A stretch of DNA of 64,000 bases. Origin: Eudorina sp. 2006-703-Eu-15. Taxonomy: Eukaryota > Chlorophyta > Chlorophyceae > Chlamydomonadales > Volvocaceae. The translations under genes and the position numbers were made by a program. Of this stretch, positions 43,097 to 55,200 are shown in pieces (the stretch's first letter is position 1; every line of letters begins with the position of its first letter). The stretch lies in contig BDSI01000019.1 in NCBI GenBank assembly GCA_003117195.1, forward strand, positions 248,001 through 312,000, written 5' to 3'. Below the pieces are notes generated by a model, which was not told where the DNA came from, did not search any database, and saw nothing but the letters and a program-made list of their open reading frames with translations.

Positions 43097-46000
43097 ATGG
43101 CGGGTAGAGGCCGGTGAGCATGTGTGCTACTAGACTGTGGCCACGCCATCGGCTGCAATATCGCGTTGTCCTCGTAATGCAGGTCTTAGCAGCCGTGAAG
43201 CAAGCAGCCATACTGGATTTATCTCCTTTGCGGCACGAAACTTGTTCGGGCAGCAGGAGCGTGGCTTGCGCACAAGGTGCGTCGCCTCTTTGTGTCGAGT
43301 GAACTGTCCGTTCAGGAGGCAGGCTTGCCAAGCCACTCTTCCCTTTGCTTGCAGCTCGCTTGACAAGTCGTCACGGGTGGCACCGGCGTCGGCGCTGCCG
43401 TGGTCGCTGCAAACGGTCCGCTCCGCGACAGCGGAGGCCCTGGTTCCTGCCAAGGTGAACAACTTCACCCTTAACTTCGGCCCCCAGCACCCAGCCGCTC
43501 ACGGTGTGCTTCGCCTGGTGCTGGAGATGAACGGCGAGATCATCACCCGCGCCGGTAGGACCTCGGGGGGCACACACAGGGCTCCCTCACTCTCGCGCTT
43601 CCAGCACCCCCGCAGCAACCACCCCCTCCCTCCGTAACCACCACCGCACGGCTCGTTGCCCCCGTCGTCCCGACCCTCCCCCCTTTTTTGTCTATAAAGA
43701 CAGCGAAACCGCAAAAGGGCAACAAACCGATAACTGCCGATGTTGTCACTGACGAAGACGGTGAAGCGTTGACTCCGACGAAAATATAGAAGCTGATATG
43801 TTCAGGTAGTGGACGACTGACGTCGTCCCGTTGCCCCGTCGTCCCGGCCCTCTCCCTCCCCCCAGACCCTCACATCGGCCTCCTCCACCCCAGACCCTCA
43901 AACCGATCACCGCCGATAACCATCCCGGCCCTCTCCCCCCCGGCCTCAGACCCGCACATCGGCCTCCTCCACCGCGGCACGGAGAAGCTGATTGAGTACA
44001 AGACGTACCTCCAGGCGCTGCCCTACTTTGACCGCCTGGACTACGTGTCCATGATGTGCATGGAGCACTCGTACGTGCTGGCCATCGAGCAGCTGCTCAA
44101 CCTCGCGGTGCCCCTGCGCGGCCAGTACATCCGCGTGCTGTACAGCGAGCTGACCCGGGTGCTCAACCACCTGCTGGCCATCACCTGCCACGCCATGGAC
44201 GTGGGTGCGCTGACGCCCTTCCTGTGGGCCTTCGAGGAGCGCGAGAAGCTGTTTGAGTTCTATGAGCGCGTGTCGGGTGAGTGAGCAGCGGCATCGCGGG
44301 TCAGCAGTGTGAAGTGTGAGCCCCAGCGTCACCCCCTCCACCCTTATACCTTTGCGCTGGCAGCAGCGCAGTTTGAATACGTCTACCAATTTTCTATATC
44401 CTCCCCCTCACAGCGCAGTACAATTATGTCTACCGATTTCCTATACCCTTCCCCGGGCGGGTCTCTTATCTAAAAACGCACGTACGTGGAAGCCGATTTC
44501 AGTATTTGCCAGACGACCACCCGCTGCGTGTCTCCTAGGTTCCCTTTCTATGACTGGGGGTCGTTCCGCGAAACACCCAACATCGGGCTGGCGTGTTCCG
44601 CTGTTCCGGCAGGTGCCCGCATGCACGCGGCGTACTTCCGCGTGGGCGGTGTGGCGCAGGACCTGCCCATCGGCCTGCTGCGTGACGTTTACGACTGGGC
44701 GCGGCAGTTCAGCAGCCGCCTGGACGAGATCGAGGAGCTGCTGACGGGCAACCGCATCTGGAAGGAGCGCACCATCGACGTCGGCACCATCACGGCGGAG
44801 ATGGTGCGTGATGGTGCCGAAAAAGGGCGGGAAGCCCTTTTGAGGGGTGGTGCAGTGCGCGTCCTCTTCTGGGAGGGAGAGGGAGGGAGGTGGGGTTCAC
44901 CTGACGAGGGGGAGGTGCGTGGGGGAGGTGGGCAACCTGCGCCTGATCCTGAGACAGGGTGTTGGTCAGCTAGAGACCCGCCCACACCAGCCCGAACGCA
45001 GTACCGGGTACTTGATGTGCCAAAAGACCTTTGCAACGTAGTTATCAGATGGTCCTGGGACGGTGTGGGCTTGAAAGGAAGAAGCAGGAAGCAGGGTTAC
45101 CTCATGAAATATGTTACAGTGGACCCATGTGTCATTCGATGACAGCCGAAGCCGCCGCACCGCACCTCTGGACGCCCGGGCTGGGCATGGCTGTGCTGTG
45201 TTTCTTTTCTTTTCAACCCCTGTACGCCTTCGCGCATGCAAGCAAGCCGTTGTGTCGGTTGACGTTTGCTCAAAGATCTGCGGCCTGCTGGCTCCGCTCC
45301 CTTGGATCTGACCCACAGGCTTGGGACTGGGGCTGCTCGGGTCCGATCCTCCGCGCCAGCGGCATCGACTGGGATCTGCGAAAGACGCAGCCGTATGACG
45401 CGTACGGCCGCATGCAGTTCAACGTTCCCATTGCTGGCCACGGTGACTGCTACGACCGCTACCTGGTCCGGCTTCAGGAGATGCGCGAGAGCCTGCGCAT
45501 CATCTACCAGTGCCTGAACGAGATGCCGGACGGCCTGTACAAGAGCCCGGATGCCAAGGTACGACCTGGGGCTGCTGGGCAGCGAGTCTGGGAGCGGAAG
45601 CGGGTCTATCTGGGAGTGGAAGCGGATCAGGGGGCGGAAGCGGATCTGGGAGCGGAAGCGGACTTGCAGGCGTACGAGCTATCGTCGTTTGCAGCGGGTC
45701 GTTGGAACGTGCTCTTCGAACACTGCCGGCGGTCGGCTCGGGCCTTATGCAGCCGGGATACGCACCAGGCAACGTTGATGGGGTGAATCACCCGTTTGCC
45801 TGGTGCCGCCTCCGATTCTGTTCCCTGCCCCGATTTCCTGTGCAGGTCTGCCCGCCCAGCCGTTCCACGATGAAGCAGAGCATGGAGGCCCTCATCCACC
45901 ACTTCAAGCTCTACACGGAGGGCTTCCACGTGCCGGCCGGTGAGACGTACCGCGCCGTGGAGGCGCCCAAGGGCGAGTTCGGCGTGTACCTGGTGTCACG

Positions 46001-46151
46001 CGGCGGGAACCGGCCGTACCGTTGCAAGATCCGGTCGCCGGGCTACGCCCACCTGCAGATGATGGACGTGATCAGCAAGGGCGCCATGTTGGCTGACGTG
46101 GTGACCATCATCGGGACCATGGATGTCGTGTTCGGCGAGATCGACCGGTGA
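43097..46151 (+). CDS. Complex I 49-kDa subunit, NDUFS2/Nad7 type
   Basis: Core subunit of mitochondrial NADH:ubiquinone oxidoreductase, in the Q module; it helps form the ubiquinone-reduction site. Well-supported exons: 43355-43554, 43950-44276, 44613-44803, 45319-45558 and 45846-46151, all phase-consistent. Landmarks: [128 protein letters not shown]; ending [12 protein letters not shown], the usual C terminus. Exon 1 is uncertain. The best phase-matched choice is 43097-43113 (MAGRG plus two bases) before a 241-nt intron; an ATG at 43062 gives a plausible targeting sequence but the wrong phase. With that start the precursor is about 426 residues, close to family length. The gene is nuclear-encoded here, as in chlorophycean algae whose mitochondrial genomes lost nad7. 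Codon usage and introns look native. Confidence 0.95.
43862..43905 (+). repeat. Decoy duplicate of the exon 3 start inside the preceding intron
   Basis: The start of the real exon (cag, then acccgcacatcggcctcctc at 43950) is nearly repeated upstream as ccccagaccctcacatcggc ctcctccac, complete with an AG acceptor. Neighbouring phrases (aaaccgat...gccgat; tcccggccctctcc) are also repeated, so a local tandem duplication of about 80 bp is likely. Read as an exon, the copy soon diverges. Confidence 0.7.
44351..44450 (+). repeat. Two dispersed intronic elements, NDUFS2 intron
   Basis: Copies at 44351-44400 (ggcagcagcgcagtttgaat, acgtctaccaattttctata) and 44411-44450 (cagcgcagtacaattatgtc, taccgatttcctataccc). 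They belong to the same family as those in the ProRS introns and lie in sense orientation. Confidence 0.85.
45588..45665. repeat. Short GGAGCGGAAGCGG-type repeat in an NDUFS2 intron
   Basis: Four imperfect copies of ggagcggaagcggatctg inside the last intron. Confidence 0.85.
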
Positions 46152-47574
46152 AATGGGCGCTTCCTGATCTGAATCAGCTGGTAGAAGGCTTATGTTCAAT
46201 TGCATCATGCGGCCGTGTGTGGGCACGTGAATGGCTGGTGGCGGCGTCGGGTGTAGGGATGCCGGCGGCCTGGCTCCGGATTTTGAGCGAGGGGTGGTCC
46301 CTCCGTGAGTGCGTGGGTGTAGGAGTGCGCCACTGATGTCAGCGACGACTTGCACGCTGCCGGAGTTGTGGGCAGTCGCCTGCGCCGGTGCCCCGAAACT
46401 GTCGGTACGCCGGCAGGCACCGCGGCATAGATATTGTTTCGGTATGTATGCCTCGTTGTTGTTAGCCGAACGTCCAATTGTTTGCCGTTATGATTGCGTA
46501 CGTGTTCCGTTTTGGCTTGTCAACCTGACAGATTGTTAGGGTGCGTTTATGGCGATACGCCACCCAGGTTCGTGTGTGTATTCAAAATCCTAGTCTCACG
46601 ACGGCGCAAGCGTTGTTTGCGGGTCGCTTGCGTGTTTTGAAAGGGTCGGAGGATGGTCGAGGTGGTTATGCCGTTTTGAGGAACGCCACCGCTGTCGCGC
46701 AAGCATTGAATGTGGTTGGTTATATTTTACAATGGCAGTGACCTTTAGGAAAAAGTGTGTGTTCCCAATCAATGTATCAATCCTACGTTCTCAATCCATG
46801 CAAAAGATTTGTATACGGCAACTGCAGGTCTGAACCGACCTGAAAGAATACCTGCGCATCAACATGCCGTTATGCTGATTGTAAGTTTGTACAGTAGTTG
46901 TTCTGATCAGACTTGGACCCGGGACAACTGTAAGAGGTGTATGACTGACGCGGGAACACAACTTCCTTCGTCTGCTGCAATGCAAGTGGACTGATGGCTA
47001 GTGCATTAACAACAGTTTTGGATATAGCTCGCAACCGTGTTTTGAGTGGAAGCCTCTTACCGTTTCAGTGGCCTTCCCCCTCGACACTGAGGCGTCTGGG
47101 CGCCACGCGTAGGGCAGCCTCTGAAGGGGCGTGACGTCTCTTATCACTCGGGACCTTGCTTTGAAGCACAAGGTCCATCAGCTTGTCGGCCGCCCCGGCC
47201 GCTGAGCATAAGCTGCAAGCACTGATGGATTATGAAACAACATTCAATCAATAGCGCTTGCTGAAGGGACGGTCGTTCCAAGGTTGCCAAGGCGGATGCC
47301 CCAGCAGGTAGAATCTCATAGCGTCTGTTCGTGTGACGACCGGGCCGGACTCGAAGGGGATGTGCCCCGTGAACTTGTTTATGTTTCTGAACTTATGCGC
47401 AAGGACGTTCGCGTGTGCAGGTGGGGGTGTCTCCCGAATGCAAAAGAAAGCTATGGTACCCGCGGAGGCCTCAATGGATGCGGAGGTTGAGCACAGGGTA
47501 CGGCTTGCATTGTTCTGGAGCTGCTTGTGCTTTCCTTTCACTGCTCACGGTCCCGGCGTGGTGACTGCACGCAG
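46152..47574. other. 3' UTR of NDUFS2 and possible 5' part of the kinase gene
   Basis: TGTAA occurs at 46880-46884 and 46929-46933, 0.73-0.78 kb past the NDUFS2 stop, and either could be its polyadenylation signal. Upstream exons and the promoter of the kinase gene should lie toward the right, but I could not identify the start. One candidate mini-exon is atgccccagcag at 47294-47305 before gtagaatc; it matches the phase of the first supported exon but has no other support. Confidence 0.4.
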
Positions 47575-49159
47575 CTTGCTCCAGTGGTGGCCGGCCAGGA
47601 GCTGGCTTCGGCTGTGATTCAGGACACGGTCAAGTACCTGGGCATACAGGCCACGGGTATTTCGAACCTGAACGGCCCGTACCTGCAAGTCCGCCCCGTG
47701 AGTCACTAGGGGAAAGCACGCACCCTTCGTCGGTTGGGCTTGCTGTTGAGGATCGATCATCGCCATCCTGGCAAACCAATGGCTCGACGTAGCCGCTTTG
47801 GTCTGCAAAGTTGCAGTCGCTTTGCACTGCACTTCGTGGTGGTTGGCTTCATGGTTGAACTTGGACGTGTCTCCCCCACAGGTTGGGAACAATGCGTCCG
47901 ACATACTGCTTGTGGGCAGTTGGCGCGCGCATTTCCCACCTGGCGGCGACGCAAGCGGACCAAAGCTAGACAGCCTGCAGCCAGCATTCCCGAAGCCCTC
48001 GCCCTCGGCGCTGCTCTGGCAGACTTCTGGCAGCGACGCCACGCAGTCGCTTCCGGAGGAAGCCCCTCTCGCACGCGCCAGTTCGCTGACAACTCCTGCG
48101 GCGGCTGCAGCGGCCGCGGCAGACGCGGGCGGAGCTCCTGGTGATCAGTGCCATGTTACTGGGGACTCAGGGTTCGGCAACGGGGGCGATGCCACGGGTG
48201 CGATGGTGCGCAACAACCAGCTTCGCCAGCAGGAAGGGCCGCAGAGTGTTACCGGAAAGCAGGCCGGGCCCATCATTGAGGAGTGCGTCTCAGACTCAGA
48301 GGCACGGGCGCCTGAAGCGAACGGCTGGAAGGCGAACCCCGATGAGCGTCATCGACAGGTGGTGCTGGCTGGGGCGTCGGGCTCAGCTGTGGCAGCAGCG
48401 GCGGATCCGGATCCGGATCGAATGATGGAGGATGCGCCAGCTTCGCACCAGGCGACGATCCAGCAGCGCGCAGGAGGGCAGCAGTTTTGGGACGCAGGAC
48501 ATGAGCCTGGAGGAGCGAGGCCGGTCGCCGCTGCTGAGTCAAACGGCAGTTACACGAGCCTGGAAGGTGTGTCGCAACTGGAACTGGGTTCACTCGTATC
48601 GGCCTTGTGGTTCGTGGCAATGACCTACAACCCGAAACCCGTCTGGGTGCCGTTCGTCTGTTTTCGCTGATGTGGGTTTTGGGTTTTGGACACCGCCTGC
48701 GGGGCGAGGCGGTGCGACGTAGCAAGCACCCCTTTCCAGTCAGTAGTCCGTGCCGTGGGTCCGCTTGGCTCCCTCGCAGGTCCTGGATTGACGGTGGCCG
48801 GTGCTTTGGCGTTGGCTGCCGCGGTGAAGGCCGCAGCCAATGGGTCGCCGCGGTCACCTGCAGTCGTGGCGTCCACGCGTGCGCTGGTGATGAGTCCGCG
48901 ACCGCGCTCCGAGTGGGAGTTGGACCCCGCCAAAATAGCGGTTGGCCGTCGGTTAGCGGTTGGCGGCTTCGGGGAGGTGTTTTTGGCCAAGTACGAGGGC
49001 ACCCTGGTGGCTGTCAAGCGGCTGCTGGCGACCGACTCCGGTAGGGTTGAACTCTGGTACAAGCGCACTCCGTTTGGGGACAGACCCGGGACGTGGTGCA
49101 TGGGTCGGTGCCCTTCGCGTTCGTGCTGATTCATCAACAACAACAACAACATCATCATT

Positions 49160-49200
<41 letters not shown>

Positions 49201-52200
49201 TATTGTCATCACTTGGGGCATCAGGGTTGTTCGGGTCGTTTGGCTGGGCACGTGCTCTGGTCTTGGTCTTGTCTCAAGAAGATGCACTGAATGTCATGCA
49301 AGCAACCCGACGACATGTCCCGCAGCTGGCTTCATCTCACGTGCAGCTGTGCAGCCCTGATCGCTGGCTTGAAATGTGTGAACGGATGTATCGCTGTGTC
49401 ACTTACCTCCCCCGTACCTCCCTGGCGCGTCTGCACGTGTTGCAGACACGACGCAGCGGTTCCTTGACGAGGTTCACATGTTGGCCAGGCTGCGCCATCC
49501 CAATCTGCTGCTGGTAGGTCTGCCGTCGAGGCCTGCATGCTGAGGGGAAACCTCTTTCGCAGTGACGGACAACCGAACTTGTAGGAGCCCGGGCAGGACG
49601 TCTCATACGCGCGTGGTTAAGTGACACGCCAAGGTACTGCTCCGGTGATATTGCTTAGGGAGCCAGGGCGCCGTACGGACGCCGGATGCCCCTGGGAATT
49701 CGTCCGGTCCCGTGACTCGGCCTGTAGTGGACTGCAGAAATCGTTCTTCACCTGTCGGTCACCAAAGCAACATCGGTTGTGCCACGCGTTCGCTTACATG
49801 TTGAAGCACCTGGCTGACCAGCAAGTTAACTACCCGGTGACGCCATGCAGTTCATGGGGTACACGTTGACGCCCGAGCCGTCAATTGTGACCGAGTTCAT
49901 GGCGCGGGGCAGCCTCTTCCACATCCTGCGGCAAGCCGGCAACAGGCCGCCGGAAATCAGGATGCAGCGGGCGGTGGCGGTGGCGGTGGCGCGCGGCATG
50001 GCGTACCTGCACAGCCGGATCCCGCCGATCCTGCATCTTGACCTCAAGAGCCCCAACGTCCTGGTCGATGACCGGTGGAGGGTGAAGATCGCAGGTGGGG
50101 TGGGGTGGGGTTGATCCGCCGGTTCGAGGCTCACCCAAAAAACATCCGCAAAGCTGGCCCCCTTGATTAGCGTTTGGCTGTGGGATTCAAATGTCCTGAT
50201 GACCCAAAACGAGGTCAATGCAAGCGTTTACAGTTACTCGTTTGCTCTTGTACGTGCAATACTGAGCGCTGATTTTGATTCTGAACATCAACTCTTTGAG
50301 TCTTTCTTCAATCTCCTCGCATTCTTCAATCCCTTCCCAGATTTCGGCTTGTCCCGGGTCAGACAGCGCACGTACGTGTCGTCGGGTGCGGCCGCGGGTT
50401 CCCCCGAGTGGATGGCGCCCGAGGTGCTCCGATGTGACCACTACGCGGAAGCCGCTGATGTCTACAGGTAGGGTCACAGGGATCTTGCCTGCAGGCAACC
50501 TCTTTCTTGCGGCCCGGTGGCAATAAGACAGGAACCTTATCCGCCCTTCAGCGTTGTGCGGGGCGCCATGACTGGTCTCCTCGGCGAAAGCGCGCATCGT
50601 GTCAAGAAAGCTAGTTACATTGCCGTAATGCACCGTGTGTGTGTCGTGGGCTGTTCTGATCCTGTGTCGCCTTGTGCCCGCGGACGTGCTCCCCAGCTAT
50701 GGCGTCATCCTGTGGGAGCTGCTGACGGGGCAGGCGCCATGGGCTGACCTCAACGCAATGCAGGTAAGCTCATGGAGGCCGCCTGCTCCTGGAACGGCAT
50801 GCACATGGTAGCTTCCCGCTGGCCTGGTGTTCGTCGGGAGGAAGGGTACACCACAATCCTCGCATGTTTCCATGCTACAAGGATGCCCATGTTAGCGTAC
50901 GGACTTCTGGATAAGTCTCTGCTGCAGCTGCTGCTACTGCTGCTGCTGCTGCTACGAGACCGTTGAGCAGCTGCTGAGTTACTTAATTTTTGAATCCACG
51001 CACTTTGTGTCCAGGTTGTCGGAGCTGTGGGCTTTGCGAAGCGGAGCCTGCCGGATCCCCAGGAGGGCGACCCAGTGCTGCTGCACCTCTGCATGAGCTG
51101 CCGCGCCTACGAGCCGTCGCAGCGACCAACGTTCGCCCAGGTCGTTCAAGCGCTGGAGGCCCATTGCGGTCCCCCGGCCGCGCCATCCGGACATCCGAGC
51201 GCAGCGATGTCCGGAACGCAGGCAGCAATGCTACCCACGGGACCGCAGACAGCTGCTGCAGCTGAGGCGGAAAGGCACCGTTTGCCGGCCTTGCCAGCGC
51301 CTGAGCCGGGGCCGGTGCCGCCGCCACCGCCTGAGCGGCCGTCTTTGCCAGGTCCGTCCGTCGACGCCCGCATCGGCGGCGGCGCCGCCACGCCGCTGGC
51401 TATCGCCGCTTCCACCCGCATCACGCGGCGCCACAGCCTTGCGGCTAGCCCAGATGCCTCAGAACTCCTGGGAGCTGCCGCCGGGGGCAGCAGCGGCGGC
51501 GGCCTTCCTGGCGCGGGCGCTGCAGGTGGCAGCATGAGCACTGGTGGTGGTCCGCCGCCGCGACTGGACGCCCGGTTCGTGTCGATGCACGAGTCCCCCC
51601 GGTCGCGACGACGGTATCGGAGCCCCCGGGGCGAGGAGATGGTGGGCCCGCCGGCCATCACCGCGCGGCTGCAGGACGGACGCAAGACGCCGTCGCCGCG
51701 GACCTCGGGCGGGTGGGCATGGCAGAGCGCAGGAGGAGGCGCAAGCGCGAAGCCGGATGTGCAAGCGCCGCCGCAGCCTGCAGCGGCCCCGTGTGGAGTG
51801 CGCCTGATGCCCGCAAGCGCGTCGCCATTTGCCGCAGCGGCAGCCGCGGCTGACCCAGCGCCCGACAGCGCCCGAATGACGCGCAAACCGCGCGTCGACC
51901 CGGGTCGCTTCGCCCCAGCGGGCAGCGACGCAGGCAGCGTCGACAGTGGCATCCGGGAGGTTGGCACTGACGGCGCCGCGGCAGTGGCAGTGGCAGTGGC
52001 AGAGCCGCAGTCGATGGATTTAGGCAGCCCTCCGACGCTCGCCGCCCCCCTTATGTTCTCTAGGGGGCCGCCGGTCCCGCTGGCTGACTCGAAGGGCCAA
52101 GCGCAGACCACGGGGGCGGAGATCCATCAGCGACCGCTGCCACCGCTTGATGCAGGGCCTGCGGCGGCGGCGGACGCTGCGATTTCTGTGGAGCGGCGCA

Positions 52201-55200
52201 TTAGCCAGCACGGCATTGATTTAGGTGGGCGGCCGCAAGGTCAGTTCCTGGACGATACACACCCGCATGACCGTACGCAGGAGGTACCTCAGCATAGGCA
52301 TCCGGAAGCAGTGCAGTCGCCGGGCCACGGTGCTCAGGCAGCTTCGCAAACCGGACAGCAGCTGCCGCAACAGACGCAGCAGCTGCAGCCGGTCTCCCTG
52401 GAGCAGTCCGTCCCGGACGCTCTGCAGCAGTTGCAGCAGCAGCAACAGGAACAGCGTCAGAGTCAGGTTCGGGAACAGCAACAGCAGTCGGGGCAAATTC
52501 ATGAGATGCAGGCCGCCGCGGGGGGACATGGGGTAGCAGCGCATGGGGCCGGCGCGCCGCAGCGGCCTGGCCACCGGCGAGTGAGCAGCGATGAGGCGAG
52601 CCGCCTGCCCAGCAACATGTCGTCGTCAGTCGGCACTGCGGGCGCCGGGCAGTTGCAGCAGCACCAGCAGCGGCCGTTTGGGCAAGGCCCCTCACTCGGC
52701 GGGGCGGCCGCAGCTGGCAGCGGCGGCATGCCCCCGGTGCCGTCGAGGCGCAGTCGCGGACTCGCGCGGAACAGCGCGCCCATGCGCTACACGTACGGGG
52801 GTGCGTCGTCTGGCGGTCCGGCAGCGCAGCAGCAACTGCATCCGATGCAGTCTCCGCAGCGGCCGCGGTCGTTCCACGGCCCCGTCCACCTCCACCACGC
52901 CAACATGCACCAGCAGGTGCTCACGGCGAATGCAGAGGCGGCCATGGGCTCTGCATTGCACGGTATGCACTTGCAGGGGCAGTCGGCCGTCAGCACGCCG
53001 GGCACCCCGGGAGGAGGCGGCGGCGGCAGCAACGCGGCGATGTCGGGCAGCGCCGCGCTCTCTGCGCCCATGTCGCTGAGCCCGCTGTCTGACGGCGTGT
53101 CATTCTTCGACCCTGCCGGGCCGAGGTCCCTTGCCTTGGCCGCGGAGTTGCGGGATCGGGAGATCGCGATGGGGGCCGTGGCAGGGGCGGGCGCGGACCC
53201 CTGGCCCGACAACCACAGCGAGTTGAGCTTTGCCTTCATCCTGCGGGACAACGTCAGCATCTGCTCGGATGACTGTATGCAGAGCGCGTCATTGGACCGG
53301 CTCCCGCTCCTGGAGGAGAGCGAGATGACGGTACGTGTAGGTGACCTTGCGCCAGTGGGTTGCGCTGGTAAGGGTCGGTCTATGAAGCAGCTGGAGGTTG
53401 ATGGACGTACCTCCCAGCCGGGTCGGCTTGACGCACTAAAAGCAAGCTACCGTACCCTCGTGCGATTCGCGGTTGGATGCACTTGGTTGAATCACACAGC
53501 TTTGCTTGGGTGACGAGCTGCCCAAGGAGCCGCGCTTCCAGTTCGGACATTCCCATGGCACGATGGCCAGGTTCGGAGCAAAGGTTTCCGTGTCGCCTCC
53601 ATTGATTTACCAATAGATTTTACAACCGTGTTGCTGTTTCCTATTTTCCAACAGGACCCGGCAGCAGATGATTCAGACGCCAACGCGGACGGCGACGCGG
53701 CGGGTGTGCCGGAGGGCGGGGCGGGCGATGCCATCAGTGCGGCCGAGGCTCACCGGGACGGCCTGGCAACCATAAAAGCGGATGGCGACTTCGAGCTGCC
53801 TCGGCCCTTCCTGAGCGCCGACCAACCAGCGCTTAGGACGGCGACCGTCCAGTCGCCCTTCGCGGCGGATCCCAACGCGCAGCTGCCCGGCGCCGCCTCT
53901 GGGGCCAAGCTGGACAGCGCCGCCGCGGCGCCGGAGGCGGACCTCTGGGCAGCGCTGCAGGGACACGGCTCCGCGGGGCTTGGACGCGGCGCCGCAGGTG
54001 ACTGGGTCACTTCGCAGGCGGATGGCGCGCACGGGTCGTCGGCCCATCTCCACCGCATCAGCAGCGGCGGGGCCGCCAGTGCGAAGGGACCAGCCGGGTT
54101 GCAACTCGCTGGTGTGGGTCCGCAGCCGGATGGCGCGCTGCCGCATTCCCGCGATGGCAGCCGAGGCAGCGCGCAGCTGCAGGAGGACGCGCGACCCAAG
54201 GCGGAGGGGGACCAGCCGGTCAGGCCGCGCAATCCCAGCGGCGGCGGTGGCGGCGGCGGCGCCACCACGTACCGCACCGGCCGCTTCAAGGTGACGATTG
54301 AGCCGGCGTCGTCGGGCCCGCCGCCGCCACAGAGCGGCGTGCCGTTGCCCAACCAGCACCTGCAGCAGCCCTGCGCCTCGCAGCTGCAGCACTTCCTCTC
54401 TCTGCCCAGCTCCACCACCGCCGGTGGTGGTGGAGCGTTTGAGGGGCTGAGGGCAGTCGCGTCGGCATCCACCCTCGCGACTTACGCAGCTGGGGCAGAG
54501 GCCCCGTCCCACCCAAACACGGCGGGTGACGGCCTTCGCGAGGGCATACCGCCGCCGCTTGTCGTTCCGGTAGGCAATGAGGCGGCGGTGGTCCACACCG
54601 AGGCCAGTCCAGCGATCGAAGGGCCCATCGGCAGCGGCGATGGCGCTGGCGCCAACGGCAGCGCTTGTGCGCTGCAACACGGCGGCGGCGGCTGTGCAGC
54701 AGCGGCGTGTCCGCTGGGGGAGTCGCCGGGCAGCTCGTCGAGCAGGCTCCGTGGCTGTTACCCCTACGGTGGGTATCACTCCCACGGGAACCTCCACGGC
54801 GACCTGGCAGCGGGCCCGCCGGTGGCGCTGAACAGCGTCACCATGTACCGCAAGGGCCGCTTCTTCGTCTCCCACGCGGCAGTGGGCACACACTCGCTGT
54901 CCGTGATCAACCCGAACGCGCCGACCGCCGCCGGGACATCGGCCCACGCGGCGGGCTCGGGCGGCTGCTCAGCCACGGATTCGTTGGCGGAGGAGTCCGA
55001 GGAGCATGACGCCGGCAGCGGTCCGCCGTCGCCTTTCGCCTCCATCGCGGCGGCAACGGCGCCGTTCGGCCGGGCTGCCAGTCACACGGGCATGGACGGC
55101 CTCGCCTCGCTGGGTCTCGCTGCGAAGCCGTCCTGGCCGGCCGCATCGGCGCTGGCTTGCTCTCAGGACAGCTCGTGGCAGGGCCACATTCCCAGGCAGT

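Noticed and set aside
43137..43354. Open frame continuing upstream of NDUFS2 exon 2 (…[16 protein letters not shown]…)
   Set aside because: No ATG occurs in this frame before an upstream stop. The exon 2 acceptor (gcttgcag) with a 241-nt intron gives a better model, though the N terminus remains open.
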